NCBI RefSeq assembly: GCF_008477545.1
Contig: NZ_VORA01000001.1
Span: 744,001-808,000, forward strand
DNA from: Roseibium aestuarii
GTDB taxonomy: Bacteria > Pseudomonadota > Alphaproteobacteria > Rhizobiales > Stappiaceae
Direction of reading: 5' to 3'
DNA: 64,000 nucleotides
Shown: in pieces, positions 44,793-55,910 of the stretch
Layout of the letters: every line of letters starts with the position of its first letter
How positions within the stretch are numbered: the stretch's first letter is position 1
Position numbers and translations under genes: made by a program
Notes under the pieces: generated by a model
Seen by the model: the letters and a program-made list of their open reading frames with translations, nothing else
Database searches by the model: none
What the model was told of the DNA's origin: nothing

Positions 44793-46290
44793 GGTGTTTT
44801 CAGGCGAACAGACGGGCACCGTGGCACGTCGTCGGGCCGACCGCATGGGCCCGCTCGCGGTCCTGCCCGTGTTCTTCTCGCTTCAGGGCAAGCAGGTCGC
44901 TCTCGCAGGAGACAGCGATGCCGCGGCCTGGAAGGCAGAGCTTCTCGCCGCCAGCGGAGCGGAGGTGCACGTCTATGCCCCGGATCCGGGCGCCGTCATG
45001 AAGGGGCTTCTGGACGGCGGCAGCCCCTCAGGACGGTTCGTTCATCGCGCCCGCCCCTGGGATCCCGCGTGTCTCATCGGCAAGGCCCTTGCGATCTGTG
45101 ACGCCGAAACGGACGGCGAGGCGCGGGCCTTCGCCTGCGCGGCGCGGGCGGCAGGGGTTCCGGTCAATGTGATCGACAACCCGTCCTTCTGCGATTTTCA
45201 GTTCGGATCCATCGTCAACCGCTCGCCGGTGGTCATCGGCATCTCGACCAATGGTGTCGCACCGATCCTCGGCCAGGCCATCCGCCGCCGCATCGAGACC
45301 CTGATCCCGCCGGCACTGGCCGGATGGGCAGCCCTTGCCGGACGCCTGCGCGAGCAGGTGCTGGCCCGTCTCGCGGCAGGCCCCCAGCGCCGAGCGTTCT
45401 GGGAACGCTTCACTGACTGGGCCTTCTCGGGCGAGGACGCACCCGAGGACCGCTCTGGCGCTACCGCGCTGATCGAGCGGACGGGGCTGGGGCTCAGGGC
45501 CGATCAGGGCAAGGTGACGCTGGTGGGCGCAGGCCCGGGCAGCGCGGATTATCTCACCCTCAAGGCCGTCCGGGCGCTCCAGGGGGCCGATGTGATCCTC
45601 TTCGACGACCTGGTCGCCGACGAGGTGCTGGAACTCGCCCGCCGCGAGGCCCGCCGCATGATGGTCGGCAAGCGCGGCGGCCGGGACAGCTGCCGTCAGG
45701 AGGACATCAACGACCTGATGGTCAGGCTGGCGAAACAGGGCAAGTCGGTGGTGCGGCTCAAGTCGGGGGATCCGATGATCTTCGGCCGGGCCGGCGAGGA
45801 GCTTGCGCGCCTCAAGGCGGAGGGCATTCCGGTGTCCGTCGTCAGCGGCGTCACCTCCGCCGCCGCCATGGCAGAGCGCTTCGGGGTCTCGCTCACCCAT
45901 CGCGACCACGCCCAGTCCCTGCGGCTGGTCACCGCCCATTCCCGCCATGGCGACCTGCCGGAGAGCGTTGACTGGAACGGCCTCGCCGATCCGGCAACGA
46001 CCGTGATCTTCTATATGGGCGGCCGCATGGCCGGGCGCATTTCGGCAAGGCTTCAGGAGCAGGGGCGGGCAGCCACCACGCCGGTCGCGATCATGTCCGG
46101 TGTCGGCCGGGCGAGCGAGCGGCGCTGGACCGGCCCCCTGTCGGCGCTCGCTGCCGGTGTCGCGAGCCTCGGACTTGAGGAAACCGGCGACCCGGTTCTC
46201 ATCGGCGTCGGCGAAGTCTTCGGCGAACTTCAGGTCGTGGGCACCTTGCCCGGAAACGGAGAGGCGGAAGATCTGAGCGCCGCGCTGTGA
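44770..46290 (+). CDS. cysG: Siroheme synthase
   Basis: A trifunctional siroheme enzyme of 506 residues. The N-terminal third (about 25-230, LPVFFSLQGKQVALAGDSDAAA) is the precorrin-2 dehydrogenase/ferrochelatase. The C-terminal part (about 250-500) is uroporphyrinogen-III methyltransferase with VTLVGAGPGSADYLTLKAVR, RLKSGDPMIFGRAGEE and SGVTSAAA. It provides siroheme for NirB. Its ATG lies inside the end of nasA (23-bp overlap) and is preceded by GGGAG. It is the last gene of the nas operon. Confidence 0.94.
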   Translation: MTSRKPVEVFSGEQTGTVARRRADRMGPLAVLPVFFSLQGKQVALAGDSDAAAWKAELLAASGAEVHVYAPDPGAVMKGLLDGGSPSGRFVHRARPWDPACLIGKALAICDAETDGEARAFACAARAAGVPVNVIDNPSFCDFQFGSIVNRSPVVIGISTNGVAPILGQAIRRRIETLIPPALAGWAALAGRLREQVLARLAAGPQRRAFWERFTDWAFSGEDAPEDRSGATALIERTGLGLRADQGKVTLVGAGPGSADYLTLKAVRALQGADVILFDDLVADEVLELARREARRMMVGKRGGRDSCRQEDINDLMVRLAKQGKSVVRLKSGDPMIFGRAGEELARLKAEGIPVSVVSGVTSAAAMAERFGVSLTHRDHAQSLRLVTAHSRHGDLPESVDWNGLADPATTVIFYMGGRMAGRISARLQEQGRAATTPVAIMSGVGRASERRWTGPLSALAAGVASLGLEETGDPVLIGVGEVFGELQVVGTLPGNGEAEDLSAAL

Positions 46291-46364
46291 TGCTCGCAGC
46301 GCTATGGGGGAGGGCGTGGGCAGGGCTGGCCCTTTCTGCCGGCGACCTGCTATAGGCAGAAGCC

Positions 46365-47204
46365 ATGAGCGATGCCTGTCCGTCCCCGATGCCTCTCCTT
46401 GATCTTCGCGCCGACCTGCTGCGCGGGGCCGCGCCGGCGCTCCGGCCGCTGAGGCCTGCAGAGGCGCGAGTCTGGTGGATGCCGGTGCCGCCCCCTGAAG
46501 AGACAGGTCCAAGTGACACGGAAGGCGGGCTCCCCGATCATCCGGTCTGGTCCCGTCTGGAGGCACTGGTGAGCGAAGACGAACTGGAGCGCGCCTGGCG
46601 CTTCCGCTTTGCCCGCGACCGGATGACCTATGTCGCGGCCCATGCCCTTGGCCGCCTGATGCTGAGCCAGGCGACGGGCCTGCCCACGGACCACTGGCGC
46701 TTCACGGTCGAGGCCCATGGCAAGCCGGAGGTGATCTCCCCCGATGGCGGCCCGCGCCTGCGGCTCAATCTCTCCCACACCCACGGCATGGTCGCCGCCG
46801 CCCTGACCAAGACCGCCGACATCGGCATCGACGTGGAGCATTTCGACCGCTCGTCCGATATTGGTCTGGTCGCGCGCAGGGTCTTTGCGGAGGATGAATG
46901 CGCGGTGATCTTCGCCGGTGCGGAAAGCGGACATCTGCCGCGCTTCCTGCGCTTCTGGACCCTGAAGGAAGCCTATGTGAAGGCCATCGGCAAGGGGCTC
47001 GCCCAGCCGCTGAAGCGGATTTCCTTCGATCTCGGAGACCGCAGCCTGCCGCCGCGCATGCGGCTCGACGGCGCGACGGATCCGGCGCCGGAGTGGCAGT
47101 TCCGCCAGGTCCTCCCCGGTCCGGGTCACGTCCTGGCCCTGGCGCGGGAGACGGTCGATCCGGCCGCACCCGTGACGCTCTCCGAGGTCACGCTGGGGCT
47201 CTGA
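46365..47204 (+). CDS. 4'-phosphopantetheinyl transferase (Sfp type)
   Basis: Transfers phosphopantetheine from CoA to carrier proteins. It is 279 residues with the family motifs LRLNLSHTHGMVAAAL, DIGIDVEHFDR (Mg-binding acidic residues) and the FWTLKEAYVKAIGKGL helix. This Sfp-like class usually serves NRPS/PKS carriers or alpha-aminoadipate reductases; none is encoded here, so the partner lies elsewhere. It is transcribed alone, 74 bases after cysG, and converges on the phosphoesterase gene. Confidence 0.92.
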   Translation: MSDACPSPMPLLDLRADLLRGAAPALRPLRPAEARVWWMPVPPPEETGPSDTEGGLPDHPVWSRLEALVSEDELERAWRFRFARDRMTYVAAHALGRLMLSQATGLPTDHWRFTVEAHGKPEVISPDGGPRLRLNLSHTHGMVAAALTKTADIGIDVEHFDRSSDIGLVARRVFAEDECAVIFAGAESGHLPRFLRFWTLKEAYVKAIGKGLAQPLKRISFDLGDRSLPPRMRLDGATDPAPEWQFRQVLPGPGHVLALARETVDPAAPVTLSEVTLGL

Positions 47205-47218
47205 GAGCAAGCCGCCCG

Positions 47219-48064
47219 CTAGCGGATCAGGCGCAGATAGGCCGCCATGCCCCGCTCCTGGTCCCATTGGGCGGGATAGCCGAGGGAGACCTCCTCGAAG
47301 CGGGTGCCATGGCGATGATCCGTGCGCCGCGTGTGCAGATGACCGGAGACGACCACGTCGGCGCGGAAGATCCGGTGCCAGTCCCGCGTCTCCCGCGTGC
47401 CGCACCAGGGGGCAAGACGCGGTGCCCGGGGCAGGCGGATGAGATCCTGCCGCAGGGGATAATGGTTCACCAGCACCGTGCGCGTCGTCTCGGGCAGGCC
47501 CTCCAGCCGCCGCGCCAGACGCTCGCGGGTCATCTCAAGCCTGTGCGCGCACCAGCTTTCCCGGTCCGGATGCGGATCGGCCTTGAGGTAGAAGTCGTCG
47601 CCGCAGGCCGTGCGATGTTCGCGCGCCCAGCGGGAGACATCGCGGCGCGCCAGATACTCCGGGCGGAAGCTGAAGTCATAGAGCAGGAAGAGCGGGGCGA
47701 TGAGCAGCGGTGCGGCCCCGTCATTGCCGTGAGTGGCTCCAGGCCAGAGCGGGAACGAGTCTTCCGGTGTCACCACCTGGAACTCCCGCGCCAGTTCAAC
47801 CAGCGCATCATAGCGGGCGACCCCGCGCAGGGGATCGGGCTCCTCCTTGCGGCGGATCGACCAGAGCTCGTGATTGCCCGGCACCCAGATCACCCGGTCA
47901 AAGCGCTTCGCCAGTTCCTCGAAGCCGAAGCGCATGTGATCGAAGCGCTCGGCCAGATCACCCGCGACGATCAGCCAGTCCGCGCCGTGATCGGGAAGCC
48001 GGAGAAGGGCAGCCCGGTTCTCCTCGGCGGACAGATGCAGATCGCTGATGGCGTGAAGGCGCAT
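47219..48064 (-). CDS. Calcineurin-like metallophosphoesterase
   Basis: A 281-residue binuclear metallophosphoesterase. All family motifs are visible: ISDLHLS (5-11), IVAGDLAE (about 36), VPGNHELW (about 65), a histidine in VLVNHYPLR and SGHLHTRR near residue 245. Its substrate (nucleotide, phosphodiester or protein) is unknown. The ATG at 48064 is preferred over a TTG five codons upstream. It is convergent with the phosphopantetheinyl transferase gene (14 bp apart). Confidence 0.9.
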   Translation of the reverse strand: MRLHAISDLHLSAEENRAALLRLPDHGADWLIVAGDLAERFDHMRFGFEELAKRFDRVIWVPGNHELWSIRRKEEPDPLRGVARYDALVELAREFQVVTPEDSFPLWPGATHGNDGAAPLLIAPLFLLYDFSFRPEYLARRDVSRWAREHRTACGDDFYLKADPHPDRESWCAHRLEMTRERLARRLEGLPETTRTVLVNHYPLRQDLIRLPRAPRLAPWCGTRETRDWHRIFRADVVVSGHLHTRRTDHRHGTRFEEVSLGYPAQWDQERGMAAYLRLIR

Positions 48065-48165
48065 GGGACCTTTAGGCAAGGCAGGGGAAGGCAGAGCGTG
48101 ACGAGCCCCTTAGATGGGCCGCCGACGTGGTCTTGTCCACCCGTTCAGCCTGAAGCCCGATGGGC

Positions 48166-48966
48166 TTACACCACGTTGCGCTCGCGGTAGGTCTTCAGGA
48201 AGGCATTCACGCGGGGGTCATCCGGCTCGCGGCCGAAGATGTCGGCGGGCGGTGCGCAGGTCACCAGTCGACCGCCTTCCAGGAAGGCGACCCGGTCCGC
48301 CACATGGGCGGCAAAGCCCATCTCGTGGGTCACCACCACCATGGTCATGCCTTCGGCCGCCATCTGCTTCATGACGCCCAGAACCTCGCCGACCAGCTCC
48401 GGGTCGAGGGCGGAGGTGGGCTCGTCGAAGAGCATGACGCTCGGCTCCATGGCAATGGCCCGGGCGATTGCCACGCGCTGCTGCTGGCCGCCGGAGAGAT
48501 TGGCCGGGAAGTTCGCCTCCTTGTCGGAGAGGTTGACCTTGGCAAGGGCCGCCCGCGCCTTGGTCATCGCTTCCGCTTTGGGCAGGCCCTTCACGTGGAT
48601 CAGCGCCTCGGCGACATTTTCCAGCGCGGTCAGGTGTGGCCACAGGTTGAACTGCTGGAACACCATGCCGATGTGCTGGCGCTGGCGGCGCAGGGCCTCG
48701 CCCGACAGGGGCTTGCGTGGCGGGGCACCGGCGGACTTCCAGCCGATCAGCTCGCCCTCCAGCCGCACCTCGCCACCGTCATACGCTTCCAGGAAGTTGA
48801 TGCAGCGAAGCAACGTGCTCTTGCCCGAGCCCGACGGGCCGATGAGGCACAGCACCTCGGAGCGATGCACGTCGAGGGTGATGTCGCGCAGGGCCTCGAA
48901 GTCGTCGAAATGCTTGCTCAGGTTCCGGATCTCGATGATCGGCTGCTCGGTCGTGATGTCACCCAT
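48166..48966 (-). CDS. Polar amino acid ABC transporter ATPase
   Basis: A 266-residue ATPase of the HisP/GlnQ type. Walker [10 protein letters not shown] (about residue 42), Q-loop [16 protein letters not shown], signature [14 protein letters not shown] and Walker [15 protein letters not shown] are intact. It is the last gene of the run hutI-hutH-hutU-binding protein-permease-permease-ATPase, so histidine or urocanate uptake is the likely role (inference from context). It has an insertion after the Walker A helix ([20 protein letters not shown]) that is common in this subgroup. Confidence 0.92.
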   Translation of the reverse strand: MGDITTEQPIIEIRNLSKHFDDFEALRDITLDVHRSEVLCLIGPSGSGKSTLLRCINFLEAYDGGEVRLEGELIGWKSAGAPPRKPLSGEALRRQRQHIGMVFQQFNLWPHLTALENVAEALIHVKGLPKAEAMTKARAALAKVNLSDKEANFPANLSGGQQQRVAIARAIAMEPSVMLFDEPTSALDPELVGEVLGVMKQMAAEGMTMVVVTHEMGFAAHVADRVAFLEGGRLVTCAPPADIFGREPDDPRVNAFLKTYRERNVV

Positions 48967-49022
48967 GGGTCAGGTCTCGCTCGTCGTGGGTCCGGTCTCG
49001 GAAGGGCAGGGAAGGCAGGGGC

Positions 49023-49682
49023 TCAGGCGCGGCGCAGATGGCGGGTCACCCGCCGCTCCACCTTGTCGCCGAGCCAGCTCGTGCCGATCACCATCAGCCA
49101 GTAGAAGAGGGAAAGCACCAGGAAGGGTTCGACGAAGGTGAAGGTTTCCGAGGCCATGGTCTGCGTTTCGTAGAGCAGCTCGGGCACGGTCACCACCGAC
49201 AGGATCGCCGTTTCCTTGGTGAGGATGATGAAGAAGTTGGTCAGCGGCGCTGTCGTCGGCACCAGCATCTGCGGCAGGATGATGCGGAACAGGATCCGCC
49301 CCTCGCTCAGGCCCACGCAGCGCGCGGCCTCGATCTGCCCCTTCGGAATGGCGTTGAAGCCGGAGCGGAAGATCTCCGCGAAATAGGGGCTGCCATAGAT
49401 GATGAAGCTGGCGATCCCCGCCTGCACCGGCGTCAGCAGAAGCCCGAAATGCGGGCCGCCGAAATAGAGGATGAAGAGCTGGATCATGAAAGGCGTGCCG
49501 CGGATCACCTCCACATAGGCCTGGATGAGCCAGCGCAGGGGCCGGGGGCCGAAGCGATAGAGGCAGGCCAGGGCAAAGCCGAGGACGAGCCCGCCCAGCG
49601 ACCCGACGATCCAGCACAGGATGGTGACGCCGAAACCGGACAGCAGGGCGGGGCCATAGCGGACGAAGAGGTCAAGTTCCAT
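49023..49682 (-). CDS. Polar amino acid ABC transporter permease (second)
   Basis: A 219-residue HisM-type permease with about five helices and the EAA loop GQIEAARCVGLSEGRILFRIILPQ. The ATG at 49682 lies inside the end of the first permease gene (stop at 49687), so the two are translationally coupled and form the heterodimeric channel. Confidence 0.9.
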   Translation of the reverse strand: MELDLFVRYGPALLSGFGVTILCWIVGSLGGLVLGFALACLYRFGPRPLRWLIQAYVEVIRGTPFMIQLFILYFGGPHFGLLLTPVQAGIASFIIYGSPYFAEIFRSGFNAIPKGQIEAARCVGLSEGRILFRIILPQMLVPTTAPLTNFFIILTKETAILSVVTVPELLYETQTMASETFTFVEPFLVLSLFYWLMVIGTSWLGDKVERRVTRHLRRA

Positions 49683-49686
49683 GGTC

Positions 49687-50340
49687 TCAGCCCACCAGTA
49701 ACCGGTTCTCGGCCAGTCGGCCAAGGGCCGAGAGGATCACGTTGATGAGGAAATAGATCGCGGCGGCCGCCACATAGATCTCCAGCGGCCGATAGGTCTC
49801 GCCGGTGATGTTCTGGGAGATGCGGGTCAGCTCGCCGATGCCGACGACGGAGGCGAGCGACGACACCTTCACCAGCAGGATCAGCTCGTTGGTGAGGGAG
49901 GGCAGGCCGATGCGGATGGCCTGGGGCACCAGAATGCGCCGCCACAGCGACAGGGTCGGGATGCCGAGCGCAAGGGCGGCTTCCGTCTGGCCCCGGGGGA
50001 TCGTCTGCAGCGCGCCGCGCAGGATCTCCGCAGTATAGGCAGCCGAACACATGCCGACCGCCAGGATCGCCGCGGCAACGGCCGGCAGGTCAAGACCCAC
50101 ATGCGGCAGCATGTAGTAGAAGATCAGCAGCTGCACCAGCAGCGGCACGCCCCGGAAGAAGGAGATGTAGAGCGCCGCGATCCGGGAGAGGAACGGCCCG
50201 CGCGAGATGCGGGCGGCGCACAGAAACACGCCCCAGACCAGACTGATCGCCATGCCGCCGACCGAGATCAGCAGGGTCCAGCGGGCAGCCGCCAGCATGT
50301 AGGGCAGATTGTGCCAGATGACATCGAAGGAGAAGTTCAA
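49687..50340 (-). CDS. Polar amino acid ABC transporter permease (first)
   Basis: A 217-residue HisQ-type permease with five helices, the FRGVPLLVQLLIFYY segment and EAA loop GQTEAALALGIPTLSLWRRILVPQ. It pairs with the second permease. A GC-rich hairpin separates it from the binding-protein gene upstream. Confidence 0.9.
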   Translation of the reverse strand: MNFSFDVIWHNLPYMLAAARWTLLISVGGMAISLVWGVFLCAARISRGPFLSRIAALYISFFRGVPLLVQLLIFYYMLPHVGLDLPAVAAAILAVGMCSAAYTAEILRGALQTIPRGQTEAALALGIPTLSLWRRILVPQAIRIGLPSLTNELILLVKVSSLASVVGIGELTRISQNITGETYRPLEIYVAAAAIYFLINVILSALGRLAENRLLVG

Positions 50341-50378
50341 ACCGGAGCGTCCTGTCTTCCCGGGTTGAAGGTAAGGCC

Positions 50379-50406
50379 CGCACCCGACCGCATGCGACCG
50401 GGTGCG
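50379..50406 (-). other. Stem-loop between binding protein and permease genes
   Basis: CGCACCCG and CGGGTGCG form an 8-bp perfect stem around a CATG-centred loop, 12 bases beyond the binding-protein stop and before the first permease start. No T-run. Same position and probable role as the hairpins after matP and nrtA. Confidence 0.65.
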
Positions 50407-50417
50407 AGGATATCAGC

Positions 50418-51236
50418 TTACTTCACGTCCGGCATCGTGGTCGGCAGGTCTGGGTTGGAACCGAGCCACTTTTCGTTGATTGCCTGCAGACGGCCGTCTT
50501 CGTGCATCTTGATCAGAGCATCGTTGATGGCGGCAATCAGGGTCTTGGCGTCTTCGCCACCCGGAGCAACCCAACCGAAGTACTTCGGCTCGCCGAAGGG
50601 CGGCATGACCATTTCGAAAAGGCCCGGACGCTGCACGGCGGCATAGCCCATCAGCGGAGCGGAGTTGGCAACGGCCTGGATGCGGCCGGCTGCGAGATCG
50701 GCCAGGGCTTCGTCGATGTTGACGTATTCACGCACGTCCGCCGGGGTGGCGAGCGATGCGGAGAAGGCCTTCAGCTGTTCGAGCTGGGCAGAGCCCTTCT
50801 GGGAGCCCACGGCCTTGCCTGCGATGTCTTCCGGCTTGGCGATGCTGTCGTCGCCGGCCTTCTTGGCCAGTGCAACGGTGGCGTTGCCGATCGGCAGGGT
50901 GAAGTTGTAGCGGCTCATGCGCTCGGCGGTGATGGTCACCGGGGCGTTGACGAAGTCGAACTTGCCGGCTTCCAGGCCCGGCAGGATGGACTGCCAGGGC
51001 AGGTCGAGGAATTCGGCTTCCACGCCCAGTTCCTTGGCCACTTCCACAAAGAGATCGTGGCAGATGCCCTGGTATTCGCCGTCCTTCAGGATGTCGAACG
51101 GTGCGTAATGCATCTCGGTTGCGGCGACGATCTTGCCCTTGGCCTTGATGTCGGAAAGCATGTCGGCCTGCGCGAAGCCGGCGAGACCGAAGCTGACGCC
51201 GAGTGCGGCGGCGACGCCGAGGATTTGCTTCTTCAT
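50418..51236 (-). CDS. Polar amino acid ABC transporter binding protein
   Basis: A 272-residue periplasmic binding protein (SBP family 3) with a Sec signal (ILGVAAALGVSFGLAGFAQA). Segments YAPFDILKDGEYQGICHDLF, FDFVNAPVTITAERMSRYNFT and the C-terminal INEKWLG are typical. The Arg in the TAERMSRY motif binds the ligand carboxylate in the family. The genes just upstream degrade histidine, so histidine or urocanate is the likely ligand. The ATG has AGGAGAAGATAC ahead. Confidence 0.9.
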   Translation of the reverse strand: MKKQILGVAAALGVSFGLAGFAQADMLSDIKAKGKIVAATEMHYAPFDILKDGEYQGICHDLFVEVAKELGVEAEFLDLPWQSILPGLEAGKFDFVNAPVTITAERMSRYNFTLPIGNATVALAKKAGDDSIAKPEDIAGKAVGSQKGSAQLEQLKAFSASLATPADVREYVNIDEALADLAAGRIQAVANSAPLMGYAAVQRPGLFEMVMPPFGEPKYFGWVAPGGEDAKTLIAAINDALIKMHEDGRLQAINEKWLGSNPDLPTTMPDVK

Positions 51237-51248
51237 GTATCTTCTCCT

Positions 51249-51260
51249 GTTGGTACCAAC
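51249..51260. promoter_or_regulatory. GTTGGTACCAAC palindrome before the transporter genes
   Basis: A perfect 12-bp palindrome in the 57-bp gap between hutU and the binding-protein gene, next to an AT-rich stretch (51276-51300). It resembles a GntR-family operator and may be a HutC or other regulator site giving the transporter its own control. No match to a known HutC site is claimed. Confidence 0.4.
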
Positions 51261-51293
51261 TGTTCGGAAGGGAGTATTAGTTATTGTTATAAT

Positions 51294-52979
<1,686 letters not shown>

Positions 52980-53057
52980 GGGAGACTTCCTGTTCACTTG
53001 GATCTTGGGTTCGTATTCGGTCAGGGAAACGGGGCAGGCGGCGCGATGCGCCTTGCC

Positions 53058-54614
53058 TCACCGTTGCGGAGGGGAACCCTCCAGGGAGATGAGCGGGCTG
53101 GCGGAGACGGCGGCCACGACGGTTCGGCTGGCGATCAGCTCGGCGGCGATCTTCAGGTCTGGGGCCATGTAGCGGTCCTCGTTCAGGGTCGGCACCACCT
53201 TGCGCAGCTCGCTCAGCGCGATCTGCAGGGCAGGGCTGGTCTGCAAGGGCGCGCGGCACTCGACGCCAAGCGCGCCGCAGAGCAGCTCGACCCCGAGGAT
53301 ATTCGCCAGATTGGCGGTCATCCGCGTGAGGCGGCGCGCCCCATGGGCGGCCATGGAAACGTGGTCTTCCTGATTGGCGGAGGTCGGCGTGCTGTCGGTC
53401 GAGCAGGGATGGGCCAGATGCTTGTTCTCGCTCATCAGGGCGGCGGTCGTCACCTCGGCGATCATCAGGCCGGAGTTCAGGCCCGGATCCTTGGCGAGGA
53501 ACGGCGGCAGATCGAAGGAGAGGGTCGGGTCGACCATAAGGGCCACCCGGCGCTGGGCGATGGAGCCGATTTCAGCCACGGCCAGTGCGATCTGGTCGGC
53601 GGCGAAGGCCACGGGCTCCGCATGGAAATTGCCGCCCGAGACGATGCGCCCGGCTTCCGTCAGCACCAGCGGATTGTCGGTCGCCGCATTGGCCTCGATT
53701 TCAAGGGTATGGGCCGCCATGCGCAAAAGGTCGACACAGGCGCCCACCACTTGCGGCTGGCAGCGGATGCAATAGGGGTCCTGCACCCGGCTGTCGCCGT
53801 CCCGGTGGCTCTCGCGGATCTCGGAACCGTCCATCAGGCCGCGCATGGCAGCCGCCACCTCGATCTGGCCGCGATGGCCGCGCAGGGCGTGGATTTCCGG
53901 AAGTAGCGGCGCGGTGGAGCCCATGATCGCATCGGTGGAAAGGCTTGCGGTCACGAGACAGGCCTCGGCCATGCGCCAGGCCTCGAACAGGCCGACGAGC
54001 GCCAGCGCCGTCGAAAACTGGGTGCCGTTGATGAGACCCAGGCCTTCCTTGGGGCCGAGCACGACCGGCGTCAGGCCGGCGCGGGCCAGAGCCTCGGCTC
54101 CGGGAAGCCGTTCGCCGTTGAGATCGGCCTCTCCCGCGCCGATCATCACGGCGGTCATGTGGGCAAGGGGTGCCAGATCGCCCGAGGCGCCGACGGATCC
54201 TTGCGCCGGGATGACGGGCGTCACGCCCCGGGCCAGCATGCCCTCGATCAGTTCCAGCACCTCGAAGCGCACACCGGAGGCGCCGCGCGCCAGCGACATG
54301 AGCTTGAGCGCCATCATCAGCCGCACGGCCGCGGGATCGAGATCCTCACCCACGCCGCAGCAATGGGAGAGGATGAGATTGCGCTGAAGGGTGGCGGTGT
54401 CGCCCGGCGCTATCTTCACGCTGGCGAGCTTGCCGAAGCCCGTGTTGACCCCATAGACCGCCTCGTTGCCCATGGCGGCGATGCGCACCCGCTCGGCCGC
54501 CGCATCGATGGCCGGACGGGCCGCCCGGTCGACGGTGACCGCCAGACCCTCGCGGTAGATCCGCTCCAGGTCGCTCAAGGTCACATGGCCGGGATGAAGG
54601 ACGAGGGCGCTCAT
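53058..54614 (-). CDS. hutH: Histidine ammonia-lyase
   Basis: Deaminates histidine to urocanate. It is 518 residues with the MIO-forming triad Ala-Ser-Gly in [15 protein letters not shown] (about residue 145), YGVNTGFG near residue 53, and the QEDHVSM and QDPYCIRC active-site segments. The ATG at 54614 overlaps the hutI stop (TGATG), showing coupling. A longer frame to 54737 lies inside hutI and is not used. Confidence 0.96.
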   Translation of the reverse strand: MSALVLHPGHVTLSDLERIYREGLAVTVDRAARPAIDAAAERVRIAAMGNEAVYGVNTGFGKLASVKIAPGDTATLQRNLILSHCCGVGEDLDPAAVRLMMALKLMSLARGASGVRFEVLELIEGMLARGVTPVIPAQGSVGASGDLAPLAHMTAVMIGAGEADLNGERLPGAEALARAGLTPVVLGPKEGLGLINGTQFSTALALVGLFEAWRMAEACLVTASLSTDAIMGSTAPLLPEIHALRGHRGQIEVAAAMRGLMDGSEIRESHRDGDSRVQDPYCIRCQPQVVGACVDLLRMAAHTLEIEANAATDNPLVLTEAGRIVSGGNFHAEPVAFAADQIALAVAEIGSIAQRRVALMVDPTLSFDLPPFLAKDPGLNSGLMIAEVTTAALMSENKHLAHPCSTDSTPTSANQEDHVSMAAHGARRLTRMTANLANILGVELLCGALGVECRAPLQTSPALQIALSELRKVVPTLNEDRYMAPDLKIAAELIASRTVVAAVSASPLISLEGSPPQR

Positions 54615-55837
54615 CAGGAGCCTCCGAAGATGCGGGATGTCAGGGGATTGAAGCCGATGCGATAGGAAAGTTCCGCCGGATGGGCGACGTCCCAGATGGC
54701 CAGGTCGGCGCGCGCACCGAGGCAGAGCGTGCCGCAATCGTCGAGGCCGAGAGCCCGTGCCGCCTCGCGAGTCACGCCGGCCAGCGCTTCTTCCGGCGTC
54801 ATGCGGAAGAGGGTGCAGGCCATGTTCATGGTGAGCAGCAGGCTGGTGAGGGGCGACGTGCCCGGATTGCAGTCCGTGGCGAGAGCAATGGCCACCCCGT
54901 GCCGGCGCAGCAGGTCCATCGGCGGCAGGACGGTTTCCCGAAGGGTGTAAAAGGCCCCGGGCAGCAGCACGGCGACGGTGCCGGCCTCTGCCATGGCCGT
55001 CACGCCAGCCTCGTCGAGATATTCCAGATGATCGGCGGACAGCGCCTTGTAGGAGGCGGCCAGCGCCGCGCCGCCGAGATTGGACAGCTGCTCCGCATGG
55101 AGCTTCACCGGCAGGCCGAGGGCGGCAGCCTTGTCGAAGACCCGAGCCATCTGCGCGGGCGAAAAGGCGATGCCCTCGCAGAACCCGTCCACTGCGTCGA
55201 CGAGGCCTTCGTCATGGGCCAGCTCCAGGGTCGGCAGGCAGATCTCGTCCAGATAGCGGTCATCCTCGCCCTTGAACTCGGCCGGAACCGCATGGGCGCC
55301 GAGAAAGGTGGTGCGCACGCGGATCGGGCGTCGCTCGCCGATCTTGCGCGCCACCCGGAGCATCCTGAGCTCGGTCTCCACATCGAGGCCGTAGCCGGAC
55401 TTGATCTCCAGGGTGGTGACCCCTTCGGCGATCAGCGCATCGACCCGCTTCAGCGCCTGGGTGAGAAGCGTCTCTTCGCTCGCCGCCCGTGTCGCGCGCA
55501 CGGTGGAGACGATGCCGCCGCCGGCCCGCGCCACCTCTTCATAGGAGGCGCCGTTGAGGCGCATTTCGAATTCCATCGCCCGGTCGCCGCCAAAGACCAC
55601 ATGGGTGTGGCAGTCGATGGGGGCGGGGGTGACGAGCGCCCCGTTCAGATCCTCTGAGGGCAGCGTCGCATAGGGGGCGGGCAGCTGGTCTTCCGGCCCG
55701 CGCCAGGCAATCCTGCCGTCCTCGATGACAAGGGCCGCCTGCGGGATCAGGCCATAGGCCTGGGCTGCGGCGTCCCCGGTGGTCTCGAGCGTGGCGAGGG
55801 TGGCATTGCGGAAGATCCGGCAGGTCACGGCGTCCAT
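54614..55837 (-). CDS. hutI: Imidazolonepropionase
   Basis: Hydrolyses imidazolonepropionate to N-formimidoylglutamate, the third step of histidine degradation. It is a 407-residue amidohydrolase with metal-binding [12 protein letters not shown] (about residue 75), [22 protein letters not shown] and [10 protein letters not shown] (metal-binding Asp). It is the first gene of the minus-strand hut operon and shares its 73-bp upstream region with divergent hutF. Confidence 0.95.
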   Translation of the reverse strand: MDAVTCRIFRNATLATLETTGDAAAQAYGLIPQAALVIEDGRIAWRGPEDQLPAPYATLPSEDLNGALVTPAPIDCHTHVVFGGDRAMEFEMRLNGASYEEVARAGGGIVSTVRATRAASEETLLTQALKRVDALIAEGVTTLEIKSGYGLDVETELRMLRVARKIGERRPIRVRTTFLGAHAVPAEFKGEDDRYLDEICLPTLELAHDEGLVDAVDGFCEGIAFSPAQMARVFDKAAALGLPVKLHAEQLSNLGGAALAASYKALSADHLEYLDEAGVTAMAEAGTVAVLLPGAFYTLRETVLPPMDLLRRHGVAIALATDCNPGTSPLTSLLLTMNMACTLFRMTPEEALAGVTREAARALGLDDCGTLCLGARADLAIWDVAHPAELSYRIGFNPLTSRIFGGS

Positions 55838-55910
55838 TTCCAGACTTGATTAAATTGCGTTAGATGAGAATATGCATGCACATAAAAACGTGTCAACGAG
55901 GATTCCGACC
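55838..55910. promoter_or_regulatory. Divergent hut control region
   Basis: AT-rich compared with its surroundings; contains TTGATT (55846-55851) and a TATGCATGCACATA segment (55871-55884) built on the palindrome TGCATGCA. Probable promoters for hutI and hutF and the likely HutC operator, though the site is not a perfect match to any consensus I know. Confidence 0.5.
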
